A DNA stretch of 64,000 nt from Hanleya hanleyi (GCA_036873755.1 JAVTVY010025236.1:1-64000); one strand, 5' to 3'. Shown: positions 12,158-23,189, counted from the stretch's first letter. Translations and numbers: made by a program. The notes: a model not told the origin generated them from the letters alone.

Positions 12158-13227
12158 GTCGTTTCACATGGTTGGCAGCGACCCAGGAACTGAAGGAACT
12201 GGGACAGCCTTGCCATTTGACGAAATGAAACAGTTTGCCACGTCGACGTTCCGTTTTCAAAATCTGCTCCACCGTCTAGTAGTCTTGCTTTGTTTTTACG
12301 ACAGGCTGTAATTCCGTCTCGTAAAACGTCCCTAGCAACGGTTCCCCCTGAAGATCTTCCAGTTCATAGACTCGCTGCTGTCGGGGTACGTTTAATCAGG
12401 AAGTGCTCATCGCTCCAGTTGGGCAAGTAACTTTTCTCAAATTGACCTTTGACTTTACTGATCCGCACAGGGTCCCCGACCTTGTACACCTCCTTCGTCG
12501 TTCGCTGCGATTGCCTTGGGTACAAGACACGCCGGACTTGGGCTTCATTGCGTTGGGTCACGGTAATGGGGGCTCTCTCTATACTCCGGTGATAGGCTCG
12601 ATTGTAACCACTCACAAGTTTCGGGAGAACATCGATGTAGCCTACGGCCTTGTATTCTTATAGGTGAAATATTTATACATGCGGCCTTTGAATGTCCTGT
12701 TGAACCTTTCCACCACGGAAGCCTTGGTCTCGTTGTACGTATGGAAGAAAACCACCTTCTGGGCTTTCAGAAACTGTTGAAACGGTCTGTTGAGGAATTG
12801 CGTGCTTTCGTCGGTTTGCATATACATGGGTTTGCGCCCGGTCCTGAAGATGTCCTTGAACGCCACTATGAGATTCGCCCCCTTTTTCAACCGGATGGGT
12901 ACCACCCACGCATACTTCGACAGGATATCGATGCACGTCAAGATATACCGATTTCCATCGTTGTGTTTGGCAAAGGCGCTCATATCGACCAAATCCGCTT
13001 GCCATTGGGCATCTAGTCCTCCCACGATGACCCGGTTCCGTAGAAAATGGCGTCGGGCAGCTCGATGTAAGGTATAGGTGTCTTGTTTTTCTTAACCAAT
13101 CTCGGACTTGAGCACGTTGTATCCCCTGGGTTTTGGCCGCTCGATAGAGAGCCGTCAATGCACTATAGGCCGCCGGACTGTCGGGATTGTAGTATAAGTT
13201 ATCCAACACCTTCTCCCAGCTTTTCAT
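12153..13227 (-). pseudogene. Polinton/Maverick-type retroviral-like integrase, multiply broken
   Basis: The segments appear in order. The N-terminal part from ATG 13227 (LYYNPDSPAAYSALTALYRA, then VRDWLRK) is typical of the zinc-binding/HTH lead of Polinton integrases. The DDE core at about 12670-13025 has WQADLVDM (first Asp), YILTCIDILSKYAWVVP, MQTDES (second Asp) and a final Glu in SVVERFNRTFKGRMY. A C-terminal segment at 12364-12615 includes VGDPVRISK and YLPNWSDEHF, and a chromodomain-like tail ends at 12153. The product would insert element DNA into the host genome. It is inactive: there is a frameshift near 13040-13080, a second one near 12640, and an in-frame amber codon near 12280 at the start of the tail. 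A TATA box sits 38 bp upstream of the ATG. Identification is by motif order, not by search. Confidence 0.85.
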
Positions 13228-13254
13228 GGTGACAAATGATGATGGACCCTGGCT

Positions 13255-13511
13255 CTATCGTTTATTTATAACGGGTATATCTTGGGCCGGAGTTTGTTCT
13301 TTGGCTTCTGCCAGCACAGTGTCCATGGCAAATGACCAGTCCAAATCGTCTGATGACCGCTTGATAAGCACTTGATCCACATCTACCACGGTGTAGGGTC
13401 CGCATCACAGATGTCTCCCACCTCTTCCATGATATCGACCTTATCCGCATGAACGTGCAGGAAAACCTCGGGGGTCAAGCTGAGATACGCCAGTATTATA
13501 TGCTCCGTCAT
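13255..13511 (-). pseudogene. Small paralogue of the neighbouring gene at 13554-14093, broken
   Basis: The ATG at 13511 opens 41 codons (MTEHIILAYLSLTPEV, then FLHVHADKVDIMEE) before a stop at 13386-13388. A shifted frame continues to a stop at 13255 and includes VDQVLIKRSSDDLDWSFAM. Both pieces parallel the next gene upstream, which has LHVYEDKVTLVED and VDQLFTPDERSSDELEWALAM, so this is a tandem duplicate that lacks the middle portion. A TATAAATA box lies 40 bp upstream of the ATG. The molecular role is unknown. Confidence 0.55.
13263..13270 (-). promoter_or_regulatory. TATA box of the integrase gene
   Basis: TATAAATA on the minus strand, 38 bp upstream of ATG 13227 and right next to the stop of the preceding gene. 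Confidence 0.5.
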
Positions 13512-13550
13512 GGTCAGTACGTGAATGGTACCAGATTTGACTGTCTCTCG

Positions 13551-13558
13551 TATTTATA
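13551..13558 (-). promoter_or_regulatory. TATA box of the gene at 13511
   Basis: TATAAATA, 40 bp upstream of the ATG. It overlaps the stop codon of the upstream gene. Confidence 0.5.
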
Positions 13559-14093
13559 GGGAGAACCCAGTGAGATCAAAGGATCGGGTGGTCATGTCAC
13601 TGGGCTGACTGAGTCTAGCCGGATAATCAATGGTATCGTCGTCTGCCTCCGCTTCATTGCTAGAAATTTGTTCATTGGGTTCTGCCGCCGCTTCTCTCAT
13701 GGCAAGAGCCCACTCCAACTCGTCTGATGACCGCTCGTCCGGTGTAAACAGCTGGTCCACGATAGGTACCACTTTCTCGAAGGCTGTCCACAGATCGGGG
13801 TCTAGGGTGAAGCCTCGCGTAGGGTCTTGGTAACGGCCCAGGCGTGGGAAGAAGGGTCCACGGTGTACGTAGATGGCATTGTCCATGTGGATGAGGTTTC
13901 CGTCGAGCTCACCGCTCAATACCCGTTTAAATTTGGTCCAGCCGTCGCGGTGGAGCGTAACCGTATTCGATACGGTCTCAGTGTGCGACCAGCAAACATC
14001 TTCACGGTCTTCAACGAGGGTGACTTTATCTTCATAGACGTGTAACCCCACCCGGGGTGTAAGGGGAAGGATGGGTCGTAGGACTGATTACAT
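13554..14093 (-). pseudogene. Acidic protein with two Trp-Phe segments, possibly PC4-like
   Basis: About 165 open codons. The N-terminus has LHVYEDKVTLVED, shared with the small paralogue downstream. Two similar segments follow, VTLHRDGWTKFKRVL and FTLDPDLWTAFEKVV, then a strongly acidic tail (SSDELEW... NEAEADDDTIDYP). The L-x4-W-x2-F pattern recalls the single-strand-DNA-binding PC4/Sub1 fold, but this is only a suggestion. The open frame effectively begins at a GTG at 14051. Upstream, in the same frame, an ATG at 14091-14093 is followed at once by TAA, so the gene has lost its start. A CATAAATA element lies 51 bp upstream of that ATG. Confidence 0.5.
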
Positions 14094-14143
14094 GGTTGAC
14101 TCAATGACGAACGGTGAATGACGCACACGGTGTCTGACCCTCG

Positions 14144-14151
14144 TATTTATG
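14144..14151 (-). promoter_or_regulatory. TATA-like box of the gene at 14093
   Basis: CATAAATA on the minus strand, 51 bp upstream of the ATG. It is a weaker match than the boxes of the neighbouring genes. Confidence 0.35.
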
Positions 14152-14165
14152 GTGAGGTCCCACTG

Positions 14166-14492
14166 TCAATGCCACAGCGCAAGGGTCAATAGGGCAAAGA
14201 CTATTGTGAGGCCAACCAGCCGTCGCTGGTTCCGGCGTGAGCGCTCGTGGTCCATAGCCCGAGCATCAAGGATGACTGTCATAGTCCAGTAGTGGTGAGT
14301 GATGGCACACCTCACCATCGTGTGCACTCTCTCGAGGACCGCTTCTGTGAACTCTTTCAGGATCTGGCGTCGCCCCTCGTTGTCGTCGTCATCTGCAAAC
14401 ATGGACCGAACCACTGCTCGGTAACCCGTGAGTGCATTAACCACGGTGGCATGCTGTAAAATGCGAGTCGCATAGGGCTGGATCTCCGTCAT
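14166..14492 (-). CDS. Small C-terminally membrane-anchored protein, unrecognised
   Basis: An intact 108-codon frame. The first 80 residues look mostly helical (MTEIQPYATRILQHATVV...), with an acidic DDDDNEGRR patch. A basic stretch (RSRRNQRR) then precedes a hydrophobic C-terminus (LVGLTIVFALLTLALW), as in tail-anchored proteins. TATAAAA lies 47 bp upstream of the ATG. It is the first gene of the minus-strand cluster and the only undamaged one. Small membrane proteins are common in virus-like elements, but I cannot assign a family. Confidence 0.5.
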   Translation of the reverse strand: MTEIQPYATRILQHATVVNALTGYRAVVRSMFADDDDNEGRRQILKEFTEAVLERVHTMVRCAITHHYWTMTVILDARAMDHERSRRNQRRLVGLTIVFALLTLALWH

Positions 14493-14538
14493 GGCTCTGC
14501 AACCGTAGAAATGAAGGTGTGGGATCCAGAGGGACGTG

Positions 14539-14545
14539 TTTTATA
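14539..14545 (-). promoter_or_regulatory. TATA box of the gene at 14492
   Basis: TATAAAA on the minus strand, 47 bp upstream of the ATG. Confidence 0.5.
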
Positions 14546-14619
14546 GACCATGTCACACATGCGCGCCTATACGTAGCTCTATGGGTGTAGTCCGTGATAC
14601 GTACTATTCTGATTGGTTA

Positions 14620-15300
14620 GTGCAAAAAGAGAGCAACAACAACAAAGATTACAGCGCCGGAGGCGCTCCTTGATCCTCTGGAAAATCTTCTCCACGTCTC
14701 ATGGTATAGCTCCGGTGAGGCAGGCTTAGGCTGATGAGGCTCGGGCAAGTAGCTACTCTCAGGAAATAGGCTCAGGCTGGTCAGGCAGGCTCAGACTGGC
14801 CAATGAATGCAGCAATGCCCTAAAAATTCCCACTTGTATACACCTACATAGAAGTATCCGGATGTAGGCGCGGACGTAGGCGAAAGCATTCTAGTACCCG
14901 GATGTAGGCGCAGACGTGAGCGAAATTCTAGTACCCGTTCATTGGTTCTTTTATCGATCGCTCATTGTCTCTTTTTCTCGACCGCTGATTGGTCCAAATG
15001 GAACTGCCCATCCTTCCCAGGTTAATTTACAATCCCCTTTTTGTGTTCAAGCTCTGTATATCGATGCCGCAACATTGTTGCCAAACGTTGCCGAAAGGGA
15101 GACCTTTTGAGCTGGATGTGACTTTTGACCTTTTGACCCGACATTCACCCGCGCACCTCCAGTGATGCCGCGCACTTCCGTATAACCCGCGCTCGCGCGC
15201 TGCGGCCGGGGCGGGGCGGGCCGGGGAAAACCCGGATGGAAAATCCGGACCCTACGTCTGAGGGAAAATAGGAACTCTTCTGGGTTCGGAGGTAGTTTTA
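14620..15300. other. Non-coding flank of the virus-like element
   Basis: It contains an (ACA)n stretch (GAGCAACAACAACAAAG) like those at 49.0, 55.27 and 62.43 kb; an imperfect AGGCTCAGGCTGG repeat (about 14720-14800); a repeated CCGGATGTAGGCGCRGACGT block (about 14858-14920); and ATTGG (CCAAT-box) sites near 14940 and 14985. It looks regulatory or terminal. No gene is seen. Confidence 0.4.
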
Positions 15301-16565
15301 GTCAAACTCGGAAGTGGCGTCTGTGCGCAGAACCCACACCACCAAACCACAACCATGGACCCATAGTGGTTGGTCAAATACGCCCCCACGTATCTCCAAA
15401 ATGCCTGCTTTCTATACTACGACCAGACTGCGCATGCGCAGACCATTGAACACGGATGAAACATTAATTCGGTCGGATGCTCCTCCACGAGAGCTTCAAA
15501 ATAAGACCTCAGACGACTCCATCGGACCCATAGTGACCCATGTCGGCGCCAAATTGTCTATTTCCATTGACAAAATGTCTATTTCCATATACTTGGTATA
15601 CTGCGCATGCGCAGAATGACGTCAGTTTTACGTCACATCCACCCTGTCGGATGCTGCTTCACGAATGCTTCACATTGATACCTCACTCGACCCCATCAAA
15701 CCATTAGGGGCCTACCTAGACCCAAAAACGTCTATTTCCATACCCTTTTCCCACAATTCCCTGTCTGCGCATGCGAATAATGTTGCATTATAACGAACAA
15801 CACACTAATCCCTCACGAGAGCTTCAAAATAAGACCTCATACGACACCATAGGACCATTAGGGGCTCACCTAGATCCCAAAATGTCTATTTCCATACCCT
15901 TTTCCCACAATTCCTGCTTGCGCATGCACAGAATGACGCCAGTTCCACGTCACCCCCATCCCGTCGGATGCTCCGTCACGAATGCTTCACATTGATACCG
16001 CACTCGATCCAATCGGCCCACTCGTGGCCCACCTAGCCCCCAAAACGTCTATTTCCGTACCCTTTTCCCACAATTCGATACGAACGATACACTAGTCCAC
16101 GTGGATGCTCCTTCACGACTGCTTCACATTGATACCTCATACGACTCCATCGGACCAATAGTGGCCCACCTAGACCCCAAAACGTCTATTTCCATACACT
16201 TTGTCTACTGCGCATGCGCATAATGACGTCAGTTCCACGTCACACCCATCCCTTCGGATGCCCCTTCACGAATGCTTCACTTTGACACCCCACTCGATCC
16301 AATCGGTACCCTAGGGACCCTCGCCCTGAAGATTGTCGGAGAATGCCGAAGAATTTGGGACTACTTTCTGTCCGTGGAGGCATACCGCATCACCACCAGA
16401 CCACATCACGGCGGAGGAATACACACGCCCGATTCACGCAGGCCGGAATTGACGTCATACCTGCGCACAACACTCCTGCGCACACCGCCACAAAATCGTC
16501 ATACCTACGCACAACACTCCCGCGCACACCCACTCCACAATTCCTGCGCATGCGCAGTGACTAGC
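15300..16565. repeat. Tandem repeat with GCGCATGCGC and TGACGTCA sites
   Basis: Degenerate units of roughly 150-200 bp share the blocks CGGATGCTCC, ACGAGAGCTTCAAAATA and AACGTCTATTTCCATA. Perfect TGCGCATGCGCA palindromes (NRF1-type) occur at 15429, 15602, 16209 and 16545. TGACGTCA (CRE) follows 4 bp after two of them (15617 and 16224). The same family, in the opposite orientation, occurs at about 10.4-10.75 kb on the other side of the integrase cluster, and also at 36.8-37.35, 53.7-55.1 and 62.6-63.4 kb. It is probably a terminal repeat of the virus-like elements. Confidence 0.65.
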
Positions 16566-16687
16566 CAAAGGCTCGAAAAGGGTTATATATACTACTCTCT
16601 TGGATTGCACGGCGTTATCTTCTGACCAGTATTAATATTTGTACCAGTTATAATCGGCCGGTAGGTGAATATGCTATTACGTTGTGT

Positions 16688-17025
16688 TTAATGGAAACCA
16701 CTTTTAAAGTGCTTCTTCAAATAAGGGCATGACTTCCTTGAGGAATGGCATAGGCCGGCTATCCAATTGTGATACACCATGCCCACTTTGGTGTCCTGAT
16801 CAGTTTGAATCTCAATTAGTTCCAAGTAGAATGTCATTCCCTCTGTGCCATTGCATGGCATTCCATAAGCCATCTTTTCTCTGCCGAGATCCGAATAGTA
16901 TACCAGAGAGTTCATGGGAGTTAAAACTCGGTGCACTATGCCATTCCTTTTGAAATGCCTTATGTCAGTTTCCAGCGTGCCCCAATTTCAAGGAGCTCTC
17001 TCAAGGTAGTCCGCTGGTGGTTTTT
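16688..17025 (-). pseudogene. Unrecognised former coding region
   Basis: An 82-codon frame ending at 16688 (MNSLVYYSDLGREKMAYG, then PCNGTEG... VGMVYHNWIAGLCH) has balanced, protein-like composition and conserved-looking Cys, Trp and His. The same frame stays open upstream of its first ATG. A second frame just beyond (TTLRELLEIGARW) could be its frameshifted N-terminal part. I do not recognise the family. It lies directly beyond the tandem repeat of the virus-like element, so it could belong to that element or to an older insertion. Confidence 0.3.
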
Positions 17026-17049
17026 GGCTTTGGCGGCCATTTTCCATGT

Positions 17050-18650
17050 TTTTGCCGGTTTTCTCTATTAGGTTATCTCCCTTTCCTGGGTTAAGAGAGT
17101 GGGATTTCCTTTAAAAGTCTTCTAGCCGAGAATTTTGCACAGCAACATTCATCCAATTTGATAAATTTTGATAGACATTGTGATTCTCCTGAAACAGTTA
17201 GAATACAAGAAAAAAGTTAAATACTATTTACATGATTTTTCCATGGATATTGTCCAAAACCAATGTTATTTCCTATGTTTTCTGGGTAATCAAATGGAGC
17301 ATGGGTCAGTTCATTCAACAGCGGCTAGTTAAAAAATGCACACGAACCTAAAATATTTTTTTTGCTCTCCCTCATATTACACAATTATGAATGCAACAAA
17401 ACACATTATTCAAAAAGATAATTTCTTTCATTTAACAGCAGCCGACATCCTGACAAAACAATGGGACATTGTTTTCGAGTAATTATCACGCATGTGTATA
17501 ACACACTTGTGAGGGAACACATTCGTATATCTATACATTGAGGATTAGATAATGAGTACTGTTTATATTCGCATCATTTTCGTCTTATCAACGTCTCTCT
17601 ATAGCCTACATGATGCCCATGTTTTGAGTTATCCGTGACATCCTTCTCTCATTTATCACACAGCATTCAGAAAAACGTTCAGTTATTTATATTTATTCTG
17701 TAAAAGCTCTGTTTGCAAGTTTTGTTAATCAAAACATCAGGGGATTCGTCACTTAGTTTTTTCAATAGATACTAAGAGCGTTTGGCATATTTTTTTCGTT
17801 TGCAACCGAACGCGCACAGCAACGAAACCATTGTCAATTTCGCCAAAATGTATATAATGCTTCGTTGAATTAGGACTTCAGTTCCCATGCAGAAGTCCCC
17901 CTGATTATATATGGCAAGCAACAGTTTTCTATCCCATCTATTCCCCCCGACATCAACAACGCTCTCAAACCTATTGAAGCCATGTCGGCGGGGGACCCAT
18001 ATAGAATCCTCTAGCTGCTCGTTGGTGAATTTTATTCGCCTTAATTGTACTCAAGGGAATACACAGCGAGTTATCATTCGCAACTTCTCGGGGATCTCCG
18101 GTTTGAGGTGTCCCTCCAAGGCCATTGACGCCATATTGGACTAGAGCGTGGTCACGTGTGTTTCGGTCTGTCAGGGAACTGTCAGTGACGTCACGGGAAT
18201 TATATCTTGCCAATACCTGGCGTGTGTACCATTTAAACTGATGGTTTTCTATTAAAACGTGCTTCGAATGAAAAGAATAAACAGTTTTTAGAATATCTGA
18301 CGTAAATCAGAGACTCGCAGGGAGATATTTGCTGGTCGGGGATTAAGGCTTCCGCGAGAGTGATTGGGCTTCGGAGCCATGCGTATTAAACCGTTCCGGC
18401 GCGTCACATCTTGAAATTCATAGGAAATTCATGGTGTCGTCCCCCGAGCGTAGAATCGGTCCCCTTCGTAAATTTCCGCTCGGGAGTTCCGAATGAGCGA
18501 GTTATGTCTCGTTTACACTGGATTTGAGGATGTGTGATGTTTACCCTATAATAATTTATTCGGGTGTGATGGTAGTGAACATGAATTTTCATTTGAAAGT
18601 GAAACGACTGAAAGTGATTATATACTGTAAACATGCTGAAGTTCGTATCA
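17050..18650. other. AT-rich DNA without recognisable gene
   Basis: There are no domains, long frames or strong repeats. The frames at 17911-18144 (+) and 17971-18213 (-) overlap each other and neither shows a motif. The region ends at a poly-G run near 18659. Confidence 0.4.
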
Positions 18651-18659
18651 TGCGAGGAG

Positions 18660-18810
18660 GGGGGGGGGGAAATTTGGCTTAATGTCACACTCAAGTTTGT
18701 TTCACTCATATGGTGGCAGTCAGTTTGGTTGGTGGAGAACGCCGGAGTACCCGGAGAGAACCATCGCTCTTCGGTAAGTTACTGACAAACTTCCACACAT
18801 GGACCTGCGA
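18660..18810. repeat. SINE body fragment
   Basis: It matches the SINE at 25.94-26.16 kb: the segments AAATTTGGCTTAATGTCACA, CTCATATGGTG and GGAGTACCCGGAGAGAACCA appear in the same order. The tRNA-like promoter end is absent. From 18830 to 19835 I see AT-rich DNA with no supported gene. Confidence 0.6.
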
Positions 18811-19837
18811 AATTGTGATGGCCAATTGCTCTATACTGTTTTGATCTAAGTTTGAAAACGGTCGGATGTGCTTTTTCGACATTTTAGCGACATATTCTAC
18901 AGGGATTCCACTTTATATATAAAATATGATAACTCAAACCAAAACAATTTGTGTGTTTTTATTATAACAATGCATTGCTTAGCGTTACAATAGGCTGAAA
19001 TATCATTGTAGTTTGAGATGACATTTTTCATCAAAATAAAAAATTGTGGAAATGCTCCGCGTGTATCCTACCAGTAACGTTATGTGGGCACGTAAAAAAT
19101 GCATTGAGGCAGACGTCGTCGTAGTTCTGTTGTCAGGCGGCTCGCTTTCGAAAGCAGTGTGGCGACCAGTTCGTTGAGCTATGAGTTCCGAGTCACACTT
19201 CATATCAAAATTTGTGTCTTCTTTTTTTCATTGGTTTGCCTAACATATCAGATTTCGATTTATTTATGTTACGTGAAAAAATCTCAAGTGATATTCAGTT
19301 AACAAAATACAGATATAACTGTGTATACACTTTAATGCATTTTCTGCTTCAACTCGACCCTTATTGTAGCACACTCATGACTGGGGTTATTTTTATGGAC
19401 CAGAAACTTTCCCCAGGTAGAAACATGAAGCTGGGCTATCGAAACCCCTCGGCTCTGAACCCCAGCTATTATAATGTAAGGGTGTCTCTACCAATTGATT
19501 GGCTTGTGGGAAGAAATATTTACCCCTGGTATTGTAAGTGTACTTTCTGTGAAAAAAAAAAAAAGTTTTCCTCCCCTTAAATTAATTTGTTTCTGGAATA
19601 AATACATACACTATAGATATACGTTTGTCATATCTTGGTAAACACAACTAAAATTGCTGAAATGGAAATCATTAGAAGAGAGCCAAATTTGGGGAAACAT
19701 TTAAGCGGTGGGAATATAAAATGACGTGTGGCAACTAAAAAGTGTTGTTAGGTTAGGCTGTTAGCAAAACAAAAAAGTAAAACTACAAATCATGTTGTGA
19801 ATAAATTTTGTAACTTAACATAGGAATTAGTGAATTT

Positions 19838-19970
19838 TATTAGACAAGGGGCATAACTCTGCAAAATATTTTCTGACACGACTCATTTTCGATAGGCATC
19901 TACTTCAGGTCAAGAGAAACAACTGTATCACGTTAGGATGTTGTATATGGGACGGTTCTGAAATTATCAC
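19838..19970. repeat. 5' piece of a hairpin-ended repeat
   Basis: The start, AGGGGCATAACTCTGCAAAA, and the following sequence match 22395-22500, whose copy continues to an ACGG microsatellite and terminal hairpin. Here the rest is missing or diverged. Confidence 0.45.
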
Positions 19971-19999
19971 AATAACAAATCATTAATGGATTTTTATTT

Positions 20000-22400
20000 G
20001 TAACGAAAGATCCCGAAGGATCTTGGCGCCCACCATTGTCCGATATTTGTAAGCTAATGACTAAAGGATCTTTTTGTCCATTGTTACTAAGTACAAACGA
20101 TTGATTTGTAATTTTGTTTACAGAATTTCGAATCTGAGCGAAAAGGATCGGAAAAGGTCAATGAAAAACACCAAGATATAATCTTTCTAAGTTTCAGGAG
20201 TTTCAAGATTTCTAGAAACTGTACTTATGTCAGTTGTTATAATACAAGAGAAATGAGCAAAGTTAGTCTGAAAGTGAATGTACGGAGGATTCTTCGCCTT
20301 TGTTTCGTAGTACTTTTTTTATTTATTTTTGTTGCACGTGTCATCATTGGGTACTGGAAGCGAAGACCAATCTCTTTGACACTTTGGCATGAGCTATGAA
20401 ACATACTTAAGATTTTATAATTAAGAACGAGTGCTATTTCTGTTATGTTTATACGGCTATTTTGAGATATCTCTTTTAAGATACCATGCCTGAAAATAGC
20501 AAGATGGTACACTACTTAATACTGAAGGGATCCGGTCTGCGCAGTAATGTTGAAACTTCGAAAGTGCCTGAATCCTGATTATCTCCCTTGGATCGAAACA
20601 TGCAGTAGTCTACAGTTGTGACGTTGAGTCACAAGAGTGACGTCCCTTCATATAGCCGACCCGCCGGCAGACGAAAGGGTGGAGCAGTTCACTTGCTTCT
20701 GCATGGACTAAAGAAAGCTGATTTAAAATTTGAAGAAATACATTTTAATTCCGAATTATTTGAACTCCTTGATATGGAAGGTGAAGGTATGGATATTCTC
20801 TATAGTCAATATATAGAATATGCCCCACCGTTTGATCCGCCGACTCTTGTGATGCAACGTCACAACTCGAGAATACTGAATTAATTTGAAGCGTAACTTG
20901 GATTTTCGAATCGGACCAAAAACGGTATCTAGCACTACTAGGCCCGATGTGGGACCTGTGTATCAAATTTCAGAAAGATCCACGAAATATTTCCTGAGAA
21001 TTCACGGTAACAATGATTGTTAAGGGGAAATTCAAGATAGCCGCCTTGTGGCCATATTGGATTTTCGATTCGGGCCGAAAAAGGTATCTTGCACAACTAG
21101 ACCATAAGGGGAACCTGTGTACCAAATTTGAGAATTTTCGAATCGGACCAGAAAAGGTATCTTGCACAATTGAACCTGTGTATCAAATTTGAGAAAGATC
21201 CAGGCAGTACTTCCTGAGAAATCATGATAAAAAAAATTCATGGGAAAGTCTAAGATGGCCGACCATATTGGATTTTCGATTCGGACCGAAAAAGGCATCT
21301 TGCATATCGAGACCCTAAGGGGAATCTGTGTATCAAAATTGAGAAAGATCCATGCAGTAGTTCCTGAGAAATGACGATAAAGTTTCATGGGGAAATCCAA
21401 GATGGCTGCCTGGTGGCTATACTGGATTTTTCAAATCGTACCAGGAAAGGTATCTTGCACAACTAGATCCGAAGGGGAACCTGTGTACCAAATTTGAGAA
21501 AGATCCATGCAGTAGTTCCTGAGAAATCGCGATAAGGTTTCATGGGAAAATCCAATATGGCTGCCTGGTGGCCATATTGGTTTTTCGAATCAGACCGAAA
21601 AAGGTATCTTGCACAACTAGACCCCAAGGGGAACCTGTGTACCAAATTTTACAAAGATCCATGCAGTACGTAGTTCCTGAGAAATCGCGATAACAAGGTT
21701 TCATGGAGAAATTAAAGATGGCTGCCTTGTGGCCATACTGGATTTTCGATTCGGACCGAAAAAGGTTATCTTGCAAAACTAGACCCCAAGGGGAAACTGT
21801 GTACCAAATTTGAGAAAGATCCATACAGTAGTTCCTGAGAAATGATAACAAAGTTTCATGGAGAAATCCAAGATAGCTGCCTGGTGGCCATATTGGATAT
21901 TCGAATCGGACCAGAAGAGGTATCTTGCACAACTACACCCCAAGGGGAACCTGTGTACCAAATTTGAGAAAGATCCATGCAGTAGTTCCTGAGAAATCGC
22001 GATAACAAGGTTTCATGGGGAAATCCAAGATGGCTGCCTGGTGGCCATATTGGATTTTCGAATCGGACCAGAAAAGGTATCTTGCACAACTAGACCTCAA
22101 GGGGAACCTGTGTGCCAAATTTGAGAGAGATCCATGCAGTAGTTCCTGAGAATTCGCGATAACAAGGTTTCATGGGGAAATCCAAGATGGCTGCCTGGTG
22201 GCCATATTGGATTTTCGAATCGGACCAAAAAAGGTTTCTTGCACAACTAGACCTCAAGGGGAACCTGTGTATCAAATTTGAGAAAGATCCATGCAGTAGT
22301 TCCTGAGAAATCGCGATAACAAGAAATTGTTTACGGACGGACGACGGACCACGGACAAAAAGCGATTTTGAACAGCCCACCATCTGGTGATGGTGGGATA
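20000..22400 (-). mobile_element. Pearl/Helentron-type element with 157-bp array
   Basis: It opens with AGATCCCGAAGGATCTTGGC and about 880 bp of unique leader, then about nine tandem monomers (20880-22320) whose marker AGAAAGATCCATGCAGTAGT recurs every 155-160 bp. It ends with an (ACGG)n stretch and a GCCCACCATC/GATGGTGGG hairpin at 22375-22397 followed by an A run. The leader recurs at 26735-27560. Long minus-strand frames across the array simply read the repeat unit and are not genes. Confidence 0.75.
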
Positions 22401-22617
22401 AAAAGGGGTATAACTCTGCAAAATATTGTCCGAGATAACTCATTTTCGATAGGCTTCTGATTTACGTGAAGATAAATAGATGTAACAAGTTTGGTTGCCA
22501 TGCATGAAACGGTTCTGTAGATAACGCGGTAACGGACGGACGGACGGACGTACGGACGGACAGCCGTACATGATGCCGACAATACCCCTAGGCCAAAGTT
22601 GGCCGAGGGGTAAAAAG
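22395..22617. mobile_element. Short hairpin-ended element with ACGG microsatellite
   Basis: It starts AAAGGGGTATAACTCTGCAA, has (GGAC)n at about 22530-22562, and ends in a TACCCCTAGGCC/GGCCGAGGGGTA hairpin (22583-22611) followed by AAAA. It has the same architecture as the pearl-type elements with different sequence and no 157-bp array. From 22620 to 23190 no gene is recognised. Confidence 0.55.
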
Positions 22618-23189
22618 TGAAGTATACTTCTCTGAACTCGTAATATAATTCTCGTTGTGAACATTGCTGTACCATTTAACAATTCGAAGTGGGAGTGTTG
22701 TCACAAGGATATGCGTTCAGACCAGAACAGAAAAATATCTGGTTCACAGTTAAACGAAGGAGCGAATTTGAAGTCAATAATGAGGGAGTATTATGCCCTT
22801 CGTAGGCTTTCTTAAGAGAGTGTGGCTTTCAGACACAATCTCCCGCGTTCCTGGACAACGCTTCCAAACAGTTCCAAACAAAGGAAGCAAATGCAGCTAG
22901 ATTGGTCACTAAAATCAGATGGGCAGTCGAGAGCGACAATTAACCAGAGAAAAGATAAGATTTGCGCTTTCAGTACCGGTAGATGTATTAATGCGTTCTC
23001 GGTCTCTTATTTTGGTATCTACGTGAATGTCAAACTTAGCAGCCAGGCGAATACGTATCACGGACAGATGTTCTACGCCAACATCGATTTGCTAAATTGC
23101 AATTACGTATCACGTTAAAAGAATATCATGCTATTCTGTATGATTTCAAATATTCGCACATTATTCAGAGTTAAAGAGGATTGAGAATT

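Noticed and set aside
11581..12216. 211-codon frame starting at 12216
   Set aside because: Its first 38 codons overlap the integrase chromodomain-like tail in another frame, and its end reads satellite. The ATG at 12102 with a TATA box is preferred.
13554..14051. GTG at 14051 as a genuine start
   Set aside because: Eukaryotic genes seldom start at GTG, and a real ATG followed by a stop lies upstream in the same frame, so I call it a broken gene.
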